Assembly: GCA_026936325.1 (NCBI GenBank)
Contig: JAPTHN010000019.1
Coordinates: 13,914,253-13,978,252, forward strand
Length of the DNA: 64,000 bases
Origin: Platynereis dumerilii
Lineage: Eukaryota; Annelida; Polychaeta; Phyllodocida; Nereididae
Direction: 5' to 3'
Shown here: piece by piece, positions 45,740 to 58,576 of the stretch
Layout of the letters: every line of letters starts with the position of its first letter
How positions within the stretch are numbered: the first letter of the stretch is position 1
Notes under the pieces: generated by a model
Database searches by the model: none
The model's input: the letters and a program-made list of their open reading frames with translations, nothing else
Told to the model about the DNA's origin: nothing
Position numbers and translations under genes: made by a program

Positions 45740-47370
45740 CAGCACACCAAAAACGTTATGGGAAAAATTGGAATGGGTCTGTTTTTGCCTCTAATTTGGC
45801 AATAATTAATTTCCGAAGGCAATTATTGCACTTCTTCCCTTTCAATAGACATCTCATGAACAGATCTACCTGGTTACTTTTTTGTTTTAATCTGGAAACC
45901 GGGTATGCCAGGTGATTCTTGGTTACAACTCCAATTTTCGACCTCAAAAAAGTTATGGGAAAAATTTGATTTCTTCAGAAATAACAACTTAAAGATTATT
46001 TCTCTTTTACAAATGACATCAGTAATATGTTATTAGACTATATTGGTCAAATTGAACATTGTTTAACCTTAAAATATGCTAATAACAATGGTTTCTAGTC
46101 ATTTTTAACGGATATTATCTATTTTGAAATGAAATACTATTTAAATTAAGTGTGTTCTCAAAAATATATCCTGTAGCCTACTCAATGCTCTGGTATTGCT
46201 GAAATATGTTACCCATATGATTATTGAGTATACATGAGTTGTCTCTGTAAAGTTAAGATGAGCAGTCCCCCTGTTGGATGAACATCTTGAAGCACGATAA
46301 TAGCTAACGGCATAATATAGGCACTATAAATGATCTTCATTTACCTTATTTTACTTTGTATAGCATCTTAATTGATTGTCATCATGCCTCAGGACCCTTA
46401 CATAATGTTTCAAAAGTTTCAAAAAGGATAAGGTAGTACAAATGAGTGATTGATGTATCTGTTGTAAAATAGTGGAATATGGGACAAACAATCAAGATGC
46501 TATAAAAGCCAAAGTTAATTTTTCTGTGTCATTCCAAATGATACAATTTAATAGATGGTGAGTGAAATTCATCTTTGAACCTTGTGAACTTGTGATTTGT
46601 GCATGATATTACCACAGATATGAAAAAACGCAATGGAGGCATTTCACCACTTTAGCGGTATGGAAGTGCAAATAATTCGGTCGGTGTATAAAGTGGTAGG
46701 TGCTGTGATTTCTGTCATTCAAACTATCTGGACAACTTTTTCACTTACAAAAGTAACATTTTAATGCAGTTTCATCACAAATAATACCAAATTGCTGAAA
46801 ATTCCTAGTGCTGAATATCAGCACAAATGCAACTGTGGACATGAATTTTGCATTAACTTCTGTCCTGGCTTAAAAAAATGCATTTTTCTATAGAAAACAG
46901 AAGCCCTTGCTAATAAATTTCGAAATTAATGTTGTAACACCAGATTTCCATGATTAAATTGGCATTTTGATGGCAACATACTTATTTGAGAATTATTTGA
47001 AATAACATACTTTATATCATTAAAAATACATATTTCTTGAAAATTTAACGCCAGGATCTCCTTCAAAACAGGCCCCAGAGTCAATTCCCTACTTCTAGAA
47101 ACTAACATGACAACACCAAAGAAATAGTATTTGACTGCTTCATGAATAATTCCCATAACTTTTTTGAAGGCAAGAAATGGTGCCCCCACCAAGATTCACA
47201 GGCACATCCATATCATAGCATAAAACCATGAATCTATTATCCAGACCTGTTCAGAAGAAGTGTATTGAAAGGACGTAACATCAATAATCATCACCGGAAA
47301 TGCCTTTCTTCAAAATTAGAGGCAAAAACGGGGACCATCGCTTTTTTCCCATAACTTTTTTGGTTCACTG
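45740..47370. mobile_element. Tc1-like element with doubled inverted repeats, no transposase
   Basis: The outer ends are CAGCACACCAAAAACGTTAT and the inverted match ending TTTTTTGGTTCACTG, each next to TA (45738-45739 and 47371-47372). The direct-repeat core, close to AAAAAGTTATGGGAAAAA, appears at the left end and again about 200 bp inside (45947-45965). The right arm has the inverted core at its end and again about 200 bp inside (about 47150-47166). This is the IR/DR layout known from Sleeping Beauty-type elements. No transposase frame remains in the 1.6 kb. The related array segment near 33435 lacks the element. Confidence 0.8.
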
Positions 47371-48783
47371 TACATGCTGGTCAAGAATGTCACAAAAAAA
47401 CTTTGCATCTTTAAAACATATTGAGGACTGATAGGCTTAAAATGAGCTGCTTCGTAAATTAAACAGTCAGTCAATAAGTCTTTCACAGAGGTAGGCTGAT
47501 CTGCTAATGCCATCCAGTCAGCCATAAGCATACCTTATCAGGGTGCCCACCCAGTTACCACCTTATTGCTCAGTTGTGCTCGGGGCTATGGACGTAATGC
47601 TTTTAAGTCCTGCTGGCCTGTCCAAAATCCCTTACTGGCTGCCTAAATAGTTTGTGGTAAAGCCAGGCATTTGACTTGTAAAAATATTGCACTATACAAA
47701 ACAAAATACTGCTCTAGCTTCTATTATAGCAGCCAAGCAGCTTGCAAGTTTGCCAAGAGTCTGCCAAATAGTCATTGATTTGACTTCCTAGAGATTGATT
47801 TTTGTGTAACAATAATGATAGCCTCTTTGACTCATCAGCTTACTAGCCTGGTTTCTGTCAACACTACAAATAACAATGCAAGTGTGGTTACATTAATGAC
47901 ACATAATAGTTATTTCAACATTGTTAAATCTACATGTAGTTAGTAACTTGTGCCAAGTATTCAAAGCCATATTTTGCAGACAACTGCCAATTTTAGCACT
48001 AGTAAAGTTTCATCAGTTCGATCTTGTCACAGCCATTTGAAAATAACAGTCTTTTTTTATCCATGGACGTCAATTTCTGACCTACATTCAACCAATCAAG
48101 TCTCATCAGCAAAACTGCCACGATGGAAAACTATTTGGGAAAGCAGGAATCTACCTGATCCATCAATATTTTAATAATAATTGCCACTCAACCCAGAGAC
48201 TCAAAGTGGTACATAATAGTGTTGCAGAATGCTGAAAAATTGATCAATTTAAACTGTCAAAATTAACCTTCATTTAAATTTTGCGTGTATTGATTCGAAT
48301 AAGTTGATTCCTTCATAAGACATTTTTGAGAACATTTTTGCAACATTAAGGGGTGTACAATCCTTCTGCACCTGTCAATTTGGCAGTAAATATGCAACAA
48401 GCCTAACTTTTAATGCTAGCAGTTCAGAAAATGTTTATATAAGCAAAATAGCCATACCAGAAACAAAAACAACCAAGATGCACTGAAATCACGAAGAATC
48501 TGTTGTAAGCATCAAACATTTTGTGAAGCAAAACAAGTATCCAATAATGTGACTGCTAAACAATCTTAGATTGAATTACATGTATATTCAATTTCAATTT
48601 CAATAACTATATTCTGAGAAATTTATTAATTCCTGAAAAGTTTGAATATGAAGATAGTAACAATATGTAAATCAATCCTTCTTGCCCAATTAAAAGTGGT
48701 TGAAAATACACAGTACAATTTTAAAAAGGTAACTATCTCCATGCCAATTACACATACATCAATAAACATTATATCAATGTAAA
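47371..48783. repeat. Diverged array segment
   Basis: 47490-48130 matches 33440-34080. After about 48180 the match is lost and AT-rich sequence follows, with a short TTTCAA-rich spot near 48588-48605. No gene is seen. Confidence 0.65.
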
Positions 48784-48960
48784 TTATTATTATTATTCTT
48801 TATTCGTATAAACAAATATACAGTTGTATGTAAACATATAAAAACAAATAACTTAATAGAATATACATAATAACAGTAATAACACAAGGCAAGAGAAAGA
48901 AAAAATAAAATAAAATAAAATAAATAACTGAATAAAAATAAAATAACATAAAAACCAGAT
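48784..48960 (-). mobile_element. Possible antisense LINE 3' tail
   Basis: On the reverse strand the segment ends 'acgaataaagaat' plus AAT repeats, like the other simple-repeat LINE tails here. It interrupts an array stretch that is continuous in the copy near 42960. The body is too short to classify. Confidence 0.35.
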
Positions 48961-50749
48961 GATAGTAAATATGACATTTTTGGTGTTTCTTAACTTTGAT
49001 ACATGATCGTGTGTATAAGAATCTCTTCATGAAATCAATTATTAACACGTGAAGAAGTAGAAGTTGTCTCATCCAGGCACTAACTAGTTCTTGACTGCAA
49101 ATTATCTGATGCATCCCAGACTCAATACATTTTAACAAAAAGGACATACCAGTATATTTCGGGATCTGACTTTTGATAATTGATGATGTAGGAAACTCAA
49201 CGGAGTATATGAGGACGTCAATCAGAGTTTGCCCTATCATAGGCAACATATTGCAACATAGCAGAAACTAGCAATTATGATACAATGAATGCTAATAATA
49301 TAATTATCGTTTGCATGATAACTAACTGTTAGGTAAAAACAGCAATTATAAGTTTTTGACAATCACTGGATTGAGTGCCCTCTGTCACCTTTCAAAGACA
49401 TATAGGCTGTAAATGCTAAATACTTTAGACACAATATGAATTTCAGCTGTGTGTTCAATTATCAGTGCTTGTGCATCATGTGCAGTGGAGAGCTATGCCT
49501 TTTGTATTCTGATATCATTCTGCAGGACAATATATGAAATAGGAATAGATAAAATATATATACAGTCTGACCACCCAGCATGCCTTGTGCCTCCTGTGCA
49601 TCTCTGATCTTGACCAGCACACTGATTTTGAATGATGGGACTTTATCTAATTCGGTTATCGATAGAAGTTGTGTGCTTGTAGGGCCTTCCAGTGTCTATT
49701 TTGAAGAAGCAATCCTGCCTATCTGATGGGCAGTGGCAACTTACTGCTTAGCTGTTTATTAATGGGCGACTGTAGTAGTATTTTCCCGTCTCACGGAGCT
49801 TTATAGTGATTGAGGACACCTCAAAATCAGTTTGCTGTAGTTTCTGACTGATTGAGTGGCATTTCCAAGTTAATCTCAAAGATGCTTTAGACTTGTTTAG
49901 TAGCTCTTGGAGACTTCAGTATCCTACAAGAGATTCAAGGTTTTCTTAGAGACCTTGGTATTTCAGAAGAGACCTTGGGCCTTGTGTCTATGTGACTTAG
50001 TTAATGTTTGGTGTACATCTTCAATGTAAGAGTATGTCATTGAAGATCATTCTCATTATTTATAAAGCCCCTTTCACACAGCCTAGAGCAAGTTGACAAG
50101 ACTGTCAAAAGAGTAAAATATCAAAAATTGTGAATTAACTAAGAGACTATAGGTTTTTTCACTCTCATTGAAGCCCCATTCACACCGACCAGACTTTGGT
50201 TAGAGTATGTTGGCAGAGCAAACTATCAGAAATCATGAATTCACACCCAGAGCAAAGTTTTCACTCTCAGAATGAAAAAGTTGCTCCCAGATGTAACACT
50301 TTGTACTCCCAGAGCAAAGTTTGATGCTCCCAGAGCAAATATTTCACTCCCAGATCAATTGTTTATGTCTCTGTTTCAAATGTCAACTTATATTGTCGAA
50401 TGTGTCCTTGATGCCTTATGTAATTTCATGAAGTAAATGGAACCTCCTGCATTTGATAGACTCAATGGTGTCACAGGTTTTGAATTGCTATTCAGTCAGG
50501 GAAAACAAAAGACTCAGTGCATGACCTGTATATAGCCAAGGATGATTCTTTAAAATGTCAAGGATGGTCTCTTTCATTATCTCTCTGTAAGTTAAAATAA
50601 GGTGGTCTTTGTTCTATTTGGCATGACAAGCTATTGTGTATTGACCCTTCTCATATTCTGATAGTTGATGTAAGTCATCTGGGATGTTTTGGTGTCTCTG
50701 CAGTAAAGTTAGCAAGAATCATGAGACTGACGTGGCTTCTAAGTTTATT
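48961..50749 (+). repeat. Array module copy and following sequence
   Basis: 48990-49260 matches 42985-43260, and the ~215-bp module is at 49569-49785. 50040-50350 is a loose internal repeat of phrases like 'ctcccagagcaaa'. After 50350 no match is seen up to the element at 50750. Confidence 0.65.
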
Positions 50750-50863
50750 ACCTTCAGCGAACGAAGTTCGAAGAAGGTATTATTATCACTTTGGTCAAAA
50801 GTTGTCCGTCCGCCGGGCGGGCGTCCGGGCGGTCGGGCGTCCGGGCGGCGGGCGGATAGATAG

Positions 50864-51615
50864 TTTCCGGGCCAGTACTCAGCCCCTATTGCATGTATAT
50901 GGATGAAATTTGGTACACATGTAGCCTATATGGTCTTGTTGTGCCTTTTGATGGTTTGATTGATGGAACTTTCGTAATTTTTGAAATATTGAGCAAAATA
51001 TAAAAAAATAATTTTTTGTTTCCGGGCTAGGACTCAGCTCCTATTGCATGCACATGGATGAATTTTGGTATACATGTAGCCTGTATGGTCTAATTGTGCC
51101 TTTTGATGGTCTCATGGATGGATATTTTGTACTTTTTCAAATATTGAGAAAAATGTTAAAAAATTATTTTTTTCATGTCCGGGCTAGAACTCAGCCCTTA
51201 ATACATGTACATGGATGATATTTTTTACACATGTAGCCTATACAGTCTAATTGTTCCTTTTCATGGTCTGATTGATTGATATTCCATACTTTTTGGAATA
51301 TTGAGAAAAATGTATTTAATTTTTTTTTTTTTATGTATTTCGGGCCAAAACTTGCCCACAATTGCATGTTCATAGATGAAATATGTTGCACATGTCACCT
51401 ATATGATTAATTTGTGCCTTTTGTGGGTGTGATTCATGGATATTCTATACATCTTGAAAAAAAAACAAAAAAATATTAAAATTATTATTTTTTGTTTCCA
51501 GGCCAAAACTTGGCCATCATTGCATGTAGATGAAATTTTATATACATCACCTATATAATATTTTAGTGCCTTTTGTTGGTCTGCTTGATTATTATTCTTA
51601 ATGCTTTTTCAAATA
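50864..51615 (+). repeat. ~155-bp tandem repeat, about five units
   Basis: Each unit starts with a variant of 'tttccgggcta', then 'ctcag', 'attgcatgtacatggatga', 'acacatgtagcct' and 'tgccttttgatggt', and ends in an A/T-rich stretch. The units become more diverged to the right. The phrases resemble animal repeats that carry a CCGTCC tract, but I cannot name the family. Confidence 0.75.
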
Positions 51616-51632
51616 TTCTGACCCATACCTTA

Positions 51633-52603
51633 TAGCGGGGCAGGTATGTAAAAAAATAGTGCATTTATACATAGAAGCATGAAACTTGGCGCACACTTAA
51701 AAATCATCTATACAAACATATTTGGATAGGGAGCCACTTCAGATTTAGCTTAGGTGGCTACTGGCAGCCATTTTCCAAAATGGCAGTCAATTCTTCCATT
51801 TTGCTGCTTTCGGTGTAGTTCCTAGAAATGGAATACACGTAAATATTGTTTTATTTGCTTCTCTAAGTATTCATTACATTACTATGACATTTTTCGGTAG
51901 CCTTGGTCTATTTTCAGGCTTGTCAGAATCCTTTTAGTTAGAAATATTGATTCAAACACTGGATTTCGCGGTTACGGATGGTTACACCAATTCTCTATAA
52001 ATCTCAAAATAAGTTACATATTTGAATTCCTTGTAAAAAGAGCTTTCAAATGAGTACCCGCATCAATGGGTTTTGTAAACTTGGTACGAAAATGGAAAAA
52101 ATGAAAATAAAATGAATTTTGAAGATTTTATTTTTTCTTTAACTTTGATAATTTACTATTGATGCGACCATTCATTTGAAAGCTCTTCTTATAAGGAATT
52201 CAAATATGTACTCAGTTTTAAAATCAATTGAGATTCCATGAAACTACCGGAAACCGCGAAAATGATACATTTTCTTCTACAGTTCTAACAAAAAGGACCC
52301 TGACTACCCTAAAATTCCTCAGTTCAATCTAGAAATCAATTGATAATGTTTTTTAGATCAGTAGAAGGAATAATGAGCACTGTTTTCATACTTTCAAACT
52401 ATAGGCACTTCACAGAAAGCAGGAAAATGAGATAATTAGCCACCATTTAGGAAAATGGCTGCCATGGGTCAACCAGGTCAAATCTGAAGTGGCTCCCTAT
52501 CTAAATATTTTCTTTAAGACGTTTTTGAAATGTGTGCCAAGTTTCATGCTTCTATGTATAAATGCACTATTACTCCCCTATTCATGACAAATCTGCCCCG
52601 CTA
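51633..52603. mobile_element. 971-bp long-TIR element with TTA target duplication
   Basis: The left end TAGCGGGGCAG and right end CTGCCCCGCTA continue into inverted repeats of about 150 bp, including 'atacatagaagcatgaaact' and 'ggagccacttcagattt' with their complements near 52535 and 52480. Shorter complementary pieces lie further in ('aaagctctt', 'aaggaattcaaatatg' and their complements). TTA flanks both ends (51630-51632 and 52604-52606), which suits a PIF/Harbinger-type MITE, though a TA target cannot be ruled out. No transposase is present. Confidence 0.78.
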
Positions 52604-52837
52604 TTACAACTTATTCCTTGTTTATGCATGAAACTGGTCCATATTATATGTACATTGGTCTAGTAAGGCCTTTCCATCTTTCAACGTAACTTGGCCTGCA
52701 GACGGGCATATGGCAGGGCGTATAGATAATTTCAGACCAAGATCGGGCCACTATTGCAAATACTACATGTAATTTGGTTCACATCACTATTATGGTGTAA
52801 TAGTGTCCTTTTTAAATGTTGTTTTTTCGCTGAAGGT

Positions 52838-54520
52838 TTGCTGCTACGCAGCCCATGTTTTTTACAATTAATGACAGTCAAATATCAATCATCAAATCAG
52901 CATAGTTACCGGTGAATAGTACAGAACTGAACTAACACCTCAATCATTATCACATGCCAATATTTTTATATTTGTATTCTTGCATGTTAAGATTAATTGT
53001 GAGCTTTGCTCAACGACATGTATACCAGGAAAGCTGCCTGCTTGGAGACGCAAGTTGCAAAATCAGTTAATTACTCAAAGATCAATATAATGACATGCAT
53101 TGATAAATTTTCTCAATAGAGTATGGTAATGTACCAAAATTCAGGTGAAACTAAAGTTATCATAAGTTATTGTTGATTGTAGTTCATGAACGCCACAGAT
53201 ATGATGAGAACATGGTATTAGTTAGACACCGATTTGGAGGGTTCTAACATGCATTTTTGTCAGTTAGATCCCGACCGAAAATGCATGTTAGGACCCGACA
53301 AAGAGGTGTCTAACTGACTTAGACATCATATGCTTCTTCGATTATTTGTTTTAACTTATAATTTTAGCAAAATAAACCATAATCCCATTGTTTGTTTGCT
53401 GTTGTAAACAATGTTAATCCGTAGCAGGGAGCTAACATGCAATATTGTCAGTAAGATACCCGTTTTTCCAATGGTATAAGTATCTTGATGATGTCTAACA
53501 CCAGTTAACACAATTTGAATGATGGGACTTTATCTAATTCGGTTATCAAGAGAGTTCTTTGCTTGCAAGGGGCTTTCCTGGGTCTATTCTGAGAAAGTAA
53601 TCCTGCCTATCTGATGGTCAGTAGCAACTTACTGCTTAGATGTTTATTAATGGGACAACTTCAGTTGCTGTTTCCCATTTTACAGAATTTTATAGGGATT
53701 GCGGACAACTTCAGATCAGCTTCACTAATTCAATGGTGTTTCCCAGAGCTTCTCCATGATCTCTATTAACTCTTGGAGACTTAGTAGAAATTCCAGACTC
53801 TTCCCGAGTCCTTGGATCCAGTTTAAAACTTTAAAATGTGTCACATTTAGAAAAACACTAACATAATTTTAGCTTTGGATTTGAGATAAAATAAATAGGT
53901 TTTACACTAGCATTGGAATGCCAGATTTCAAATTCATAAAGCTCCCAGATTTAGAGAAAGAAAATACCGTTATTTTCTTTAAAAAAGAAAAAACAAGATA
54001 ATTGTTTCTGTAATCTAAAGACTGTAATTTCCGGCAGTATTTTAAAATGGCTTACAATTTTACACAAAAAGTCCAACTTCCGATATACCATTTTTGCAAG
54101 TCTAGGTAATAGTGACCATCGATTTGCCCATGTATGCGATATTCAATACTCTGGCATATTCACCATTTAGTAAATGTCAATTCAACATAAAAATTCAGTC
54201 GATTATAATCAATTTGTGAGCGGAGTACCAAACACATGTTCTATATGTGTTATTTTCATTCTGCATAATTTGACATTTATGTCTGCTGCTCTCTATGAGA
54301 CAGTATCATTGTTCCCTCCTTAAGCGATATTACTATATTTTGCTGACATATCAAAGAAAAACGATTTCATAGTGACGTATTGTAACCTTATATACTTAAA
54401 TGTCATGAACACAATTACATATGTAGGACACTAAGAAAGAACACTTGTCTGCTAAATATGCATTTTTTGCCATTTCTATCATGATAGGGCTTAAAAAACA
54501 CTGTACAGTATACTCCAAAA
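52838..54520. repeat. Array remnants
   Basis: 53514-53675 is another copy of the ~215-bp module. A local repeat of 'gttagacacc', 'atgcatgttag' and their inversions lies at 53218-53330. 54290-54440 matches 61170-61310 and 62945-63090. No gene is seen. Confidence 0.6.
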
Positions 54521-56112
54521 TTAATGAGCTGTCTCTGAGAAAATCAGGCGGATAGCCATATAATTATGTGTCCGGATGGCGCGACTCGGATTTTGATGAA
54601 ATTTTCACCAAATGACCTTCAAATAGATTAACGAGGACTGGTAAAGTCCGTTTTGTCATCCGACAAATTTTTTCATTTTTTTGGGCCCATTCAAAAATAG
54701 ATGTCAAAACTGCCTAAAATATATTTAAATTAAAATATATAGTAAAAATGCCCAACTTTGACGATGTAATTCTCAAATCCGGGCGCGTCGTTTGAAAAAG
54801 TGACAATGGGGCATCTTCAGGTATGCCTTGAACCTCCAAAAACCAATGTCCGCCCGGTGGAACTTTTCCGTATATTTTTGTAATTGACACAATAAAAAAT
54901 GCAAAAACGGACAATTTTGAGGCAAAATGACGGAACCACAAAATTCAAAATTTTTCATATCTCAGCTAATAACACCCCTATTTCAACAAATAAAGTGTCA
55001 ATTCCTATGTTTTCAGACATGGGGAACTGATTTATGGGGTTATTTTGATCATCAAAGGTCAAGGTCACCACGAAATGTCAAGGTCAAACACCAAAAAATC
55101 CAAAAATTGCAGTTTTTTGGCATCTAACACCCTCCAAAATACCCAAATCATGTAATATTGCCACATAATATGATGCATAACTATAGAACAGGTTATATTC
55201 ATCAAGTAGAAAAAGGAATTATCCTTAAATATTATGCATACACAGCACAGCTCCTGTCAAAATACGGATAATTCCGAATTCTGACGAAAACAAAAATCAT
55301 GAATCGATGCCGTAGATCAGGTCCTGATGTATGAATTAATTGTATCCGTTCATCCATACATTTTGAGAAAGCTTAAACACCAAGGATTCTAAAAACTGGT
55401 ATTTCCATCATTATATGGGCTACGGCGGCCATCTTGGAGTTTCCCAAAATGGCCATCCGAAATACTTTTTTTTTTTTTTTTTCAGATCTATTTGAGCTAG
55501 AGTGATGATTTTTGGGTCAAATTGTTTGTATTCAGGGCAGGGATATTCAGTACTTTTTCCCCTTACATTGTTAGTGGACTATTATCCACAAATTGACATA
55601 AGCACTTTAATTTGCTGGGGAAAATATTGTCAAATGAAATAGTCGTTTGAAGATACATTCCGCGTTCCTAATGTACCAAAAGGAATTCAAGGCTTTTGAA
55701 ATCAATGCAATGTCTGCTGCTCTGCTTGTACTAAGTTAGCTTCGTTAGCCATATAGTATTATTGGTGTTATGTAACAGGAATGGTTGGTAAGGAGGACCG
55801 AATTGATTTCTGTTTTTAAGAAACTGAACCAATTATAATAACAAATTGTGAACTGAAGTTCAACAATGAGCAATGAAGCTTCATCAACTGTCTTTTTTTC
55901 CTGTGGCATATTACTGAGTGTCAGTGAAGTACCTGGTGTCTTTCAGGCAGGCTACAGTGACTTGCACATCACTGACACTATTTTTGGAAGATTTTTCAAC
56001 TCATACTTAGTACAGATTATTAATTACAACCTGCTTTTTATATGGTAGGTCGGATATATTAGGGACTCCTTACATAATACGGTGGAGCTATTGAACTTTT
56101 CTGAATATAAGT

Positions 56113-56113
56113 G

Positions 56114-56193
<80 letters not shown>
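56113..56193. repeat. (GATA)n microsatellite, SINE tail
   Basis: About twenty perfect tetranucleotide repeats directly follow the SINE body on the reverse strand and probably form its tail. Confidence 0.9.
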
Positions 56194-56490
56194 TGGTAAG
56201 TGCAACCTTCTAAGCCCTGTTCTTGGCACTCAGGCATGTTGACTGATGAGATGGGAGAGAGCGGGAGTGCTCAAATGCTACACATTTAGATATCCAGTGT
56301 GAGGGATCTTTCACTTACTAGACACTGATACAAGGGCGTCCACTTTAACCTCTCATCCGGACAACATCCAGTTCTGCTGGGATTTAGCTCATGAAGATCC
56401 ACAGAAAATTTTCAGTTCCCCACCCGGGGCTCGAACCCATGCGGGCAAAGACCTTCAGTAGAGCACTCGGCCACTCGATCAACCGCCTGG
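56113..56490 (-). mobile_element. tRNA-derived SINE
   Basis: Read on the reverse strand, the head near 56490 has an A-box-like TGATCGAGTGG (56471-56481) and a B-box GGTTCGAGCCC (about 56428-56438), spaced as in a tRNA promoter. The surrounding sequence looks like a serine/leucine-type tRNA. A ~230-bp unrelated body follows and ends in the tetranucleotide repeat. These are the parts of a tRNA-headed SINE transcribed by RNA polymerase III. It lies inside the 4 kb inverted-repeat element. Confidence 0.75.
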
Positions 56491-58069
56491 CAGTGACAAA
56501 CTGCTAAAACTTTCTTTTTATAAAGAGATCATCACACAATCTTCTGTAAAGTGAATATGATATATGCGTTTTTGCATTAATTATGGCTTAGTTTAAAAAT
56601 AAGAGCGATTGAGTGGCCCTGGCCAGTGCTATTCTCCATCGTCTATTCTTCATTCAAGTAACTATTCACTTCAGACTCGTGTTGCTGCCACGTTTTCTAA
56701 CTTTCTTGTTTGTAGCCGTTTAGCATTCACACCTACCTCGTGTAAATCTTCTCCCTATAAATACACAGTGCGCCAATCTAGTGCGTCACATTTATTAAAC
56801 AGGTTATTTTAATCCTTCTTACCCAAATTTTATTAAAAGTCAAATATTTAGAATCACAAAAAACAACAACAGAAAACCTGACATCATAATCGAACTGAAC
56901 AGGTGTGACACCAACAGGTAACTTGACATGTTTTCAACTTACAGCAAATTTTCAAATTTCTCATGAGTTGTACATTACCAACATTTATAGGATTAAACAC
57001 ATGTATATTAAGTGTTTGAAATTGATCAGATTGTTGGTTAAAATTGTTGGTTAAAATTGTAATAAATGTATTCCATCAGGTCCGCATATTAAGTTGTACA
57101 TGTAGTTATTTATAAATTAATTTAGGAAAATTTGCCTTTGGTGTCTTTTTTCATAAACATATAAATACAAAAAACTGTAAAGGAGCTGCGTGTAAGTTGA
57201 ACAGGTGGTTGAATGGTAAAATTCCTCAACCACACCATTTTCTGGATGCATGAATTCTCATCTGATGAGATGTAAATATATTGAATTATAAAGGGCAATT
57301 CTTGAGGCATGTTGGATGGGATGCTGCCAACTTTTTCATCAATGACGAGGGCAGTTCACTTATTTACCCATATGTAACTGTTGATAGAGCAAAGAAAATA
57401 GGCAGCCATTTGTATCCACTTGCCTCAAATATGATCCTTTATGACCCAGAATATTTGCTCATTGGATGAGCACCCTTGTTTTTACAAGTAGTTTGGTTGA
57501 GGATGTTTAGCGTTGTCCCAATGGCAAAGAATAACCCGCTCACTTGGGCTACTTACAGACAGCACTGTAACCTTTTATACTCATATGTTTTTTAGGAAAA
57601 GACAATCAAAGGCAAATAATCCAAATAAAGAACTACAACTTTATATGTCCACACCAGGTGCATTGATGGCAATCAACTCATATTTTTGTGTTTTAAGTAA
57701 CATGTATTGCTGATGAGAAATGTGAAAATTTGTTTTTCATTGGTTTTTTTAAAAAGAAAGTTATAGAATCATGTTTTACTCATAATATGAACAGAATTAT
57801 GAAAATGTTAATAAATCAAATACAGATTTCATTAAAACCAAAAAAATTAAGAAAATATGTAAAATACTTTTTGGTGTCATACATGTTCATTTCGAACATT
57901 TCTGGTTTTGTTTATTTGTGTATCTGAAAGTTTGATTTTTAATTAAAATTTGAAATTTGGGTATTAAGGATAAATGAATAAGAGATATTGTGTTGATCAA
58001 TACATAAACAAAAGGTTTTAGCAATTTTATCATTGCCACTTATATTCGAAGTAGTTGAATAGCAAAATA
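56491..58069. other. Interior of the 4 kb element, no gene recognised
   Basis: Short frames occur, for example 62 codons at 57281-57469, but none matches a transposase or other family I know. The stretch could be a relic of the element's own coding region or later insertions. Confidence 0.35.
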
Positions 58070-58576
58070 TGAGTTGAAATATATTCTAAAAAAAGTGTGA
58101 GTGATGTACAAGTCAGTATCCTCAAGGAAACCAGGCACTGCCACTAAGTATTATCCCACAGGAAAAAAAGACAGTTGATGAAGCTTCATTGCTCATTGTT
58201 GAACTTCAGTTTGCTTTTTTAATTGTATCAATTACAAAAATTTACAGAAAAGTTCCACCGGGCGGACATTGGTTTTTGGAGGTTCAAGGCATACCTGAAG
58301 ATGCCCCATGGTCACTTTTTCAAACGACGCGCCCGGATTTGAGAATTACATCGTCAAAGTTGGGCATTTTTACTATATATTTTAATTTAAATATATTTTA
58401 GGCAGTTTTGACATCTATTTTTGAATAGGCCCAATGGCATGGAAAAATTTGTCCGATGACAAAACGGACTTCACAAGTCCTCGTTAATCTATTTGAAGGT
58501 CATTTGGTGAAAATTTCATCAAAATCCGAGTCGGGCCATCCGGACACCCCCGCCTGATTTTCTCAGAGACAGCTCA

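Larger units (their letters stand above)
50750..52837. mobile_element. Candidate DNA element: terminal hairpin, GC-rich tract, ~155-bp tandem array
   Basis: The two ends are ACCTTCAGCGAA (50750-50761) and its reverse complement (52826-52837). The left end itself folds: ACCTTC..CGAAC-GAA-GTTCG..GAAGGT at 50750-50778. A GC-rich tract of CCGGGCGG-like units follows (50805-50855). Next comes a tandem array of about five units beginning near 50864, 51018, 51177, 51341 and 51494. Another inverted-repeat element (51633-52603) lies inside. No coding frame is recognised. No target duplication was found. Confidence 0.6.
54525..58576. mobile_element. 4 kb element with very long inverted repeats and TTAA flanks
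   Basis: The left arm 54525-54906 is complementary to 58218-58576. The pairing then resumes at 55847-56005 against about 58070-58215. The left arm thus holds about 940 bp (54907-55846) with no partner, so one arm has gained or lost that stretch. Both outer ends read TGAGCTGTCTCTGAGA and both are next to TTAA (54521-54524, 58577-58580), the target of piggyBac and Kolobok elements. The middle holds a SINE and no recognisable transposase. Confidence 0.75.

Noticed and set aside
50864-51615. CRISPR-like array
   Set aside because: The repeated units are ~155 bp, adjoining and diverging, with no short constant repeats separated by unique spacers, and the DNA is animal-like.
56428-56490. Functional tRNA gene
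   Set aside because: The A and B boxes are present, but the sequence does not fold into a full tRNA by eye and runs into a SINE body with a microsatellite tail.
57281-57469. Protein-like 62-codon frame in the 4 kb element
   Set aside because: It has no recognisable family, no second copy in the window and no supporting splice or start context.
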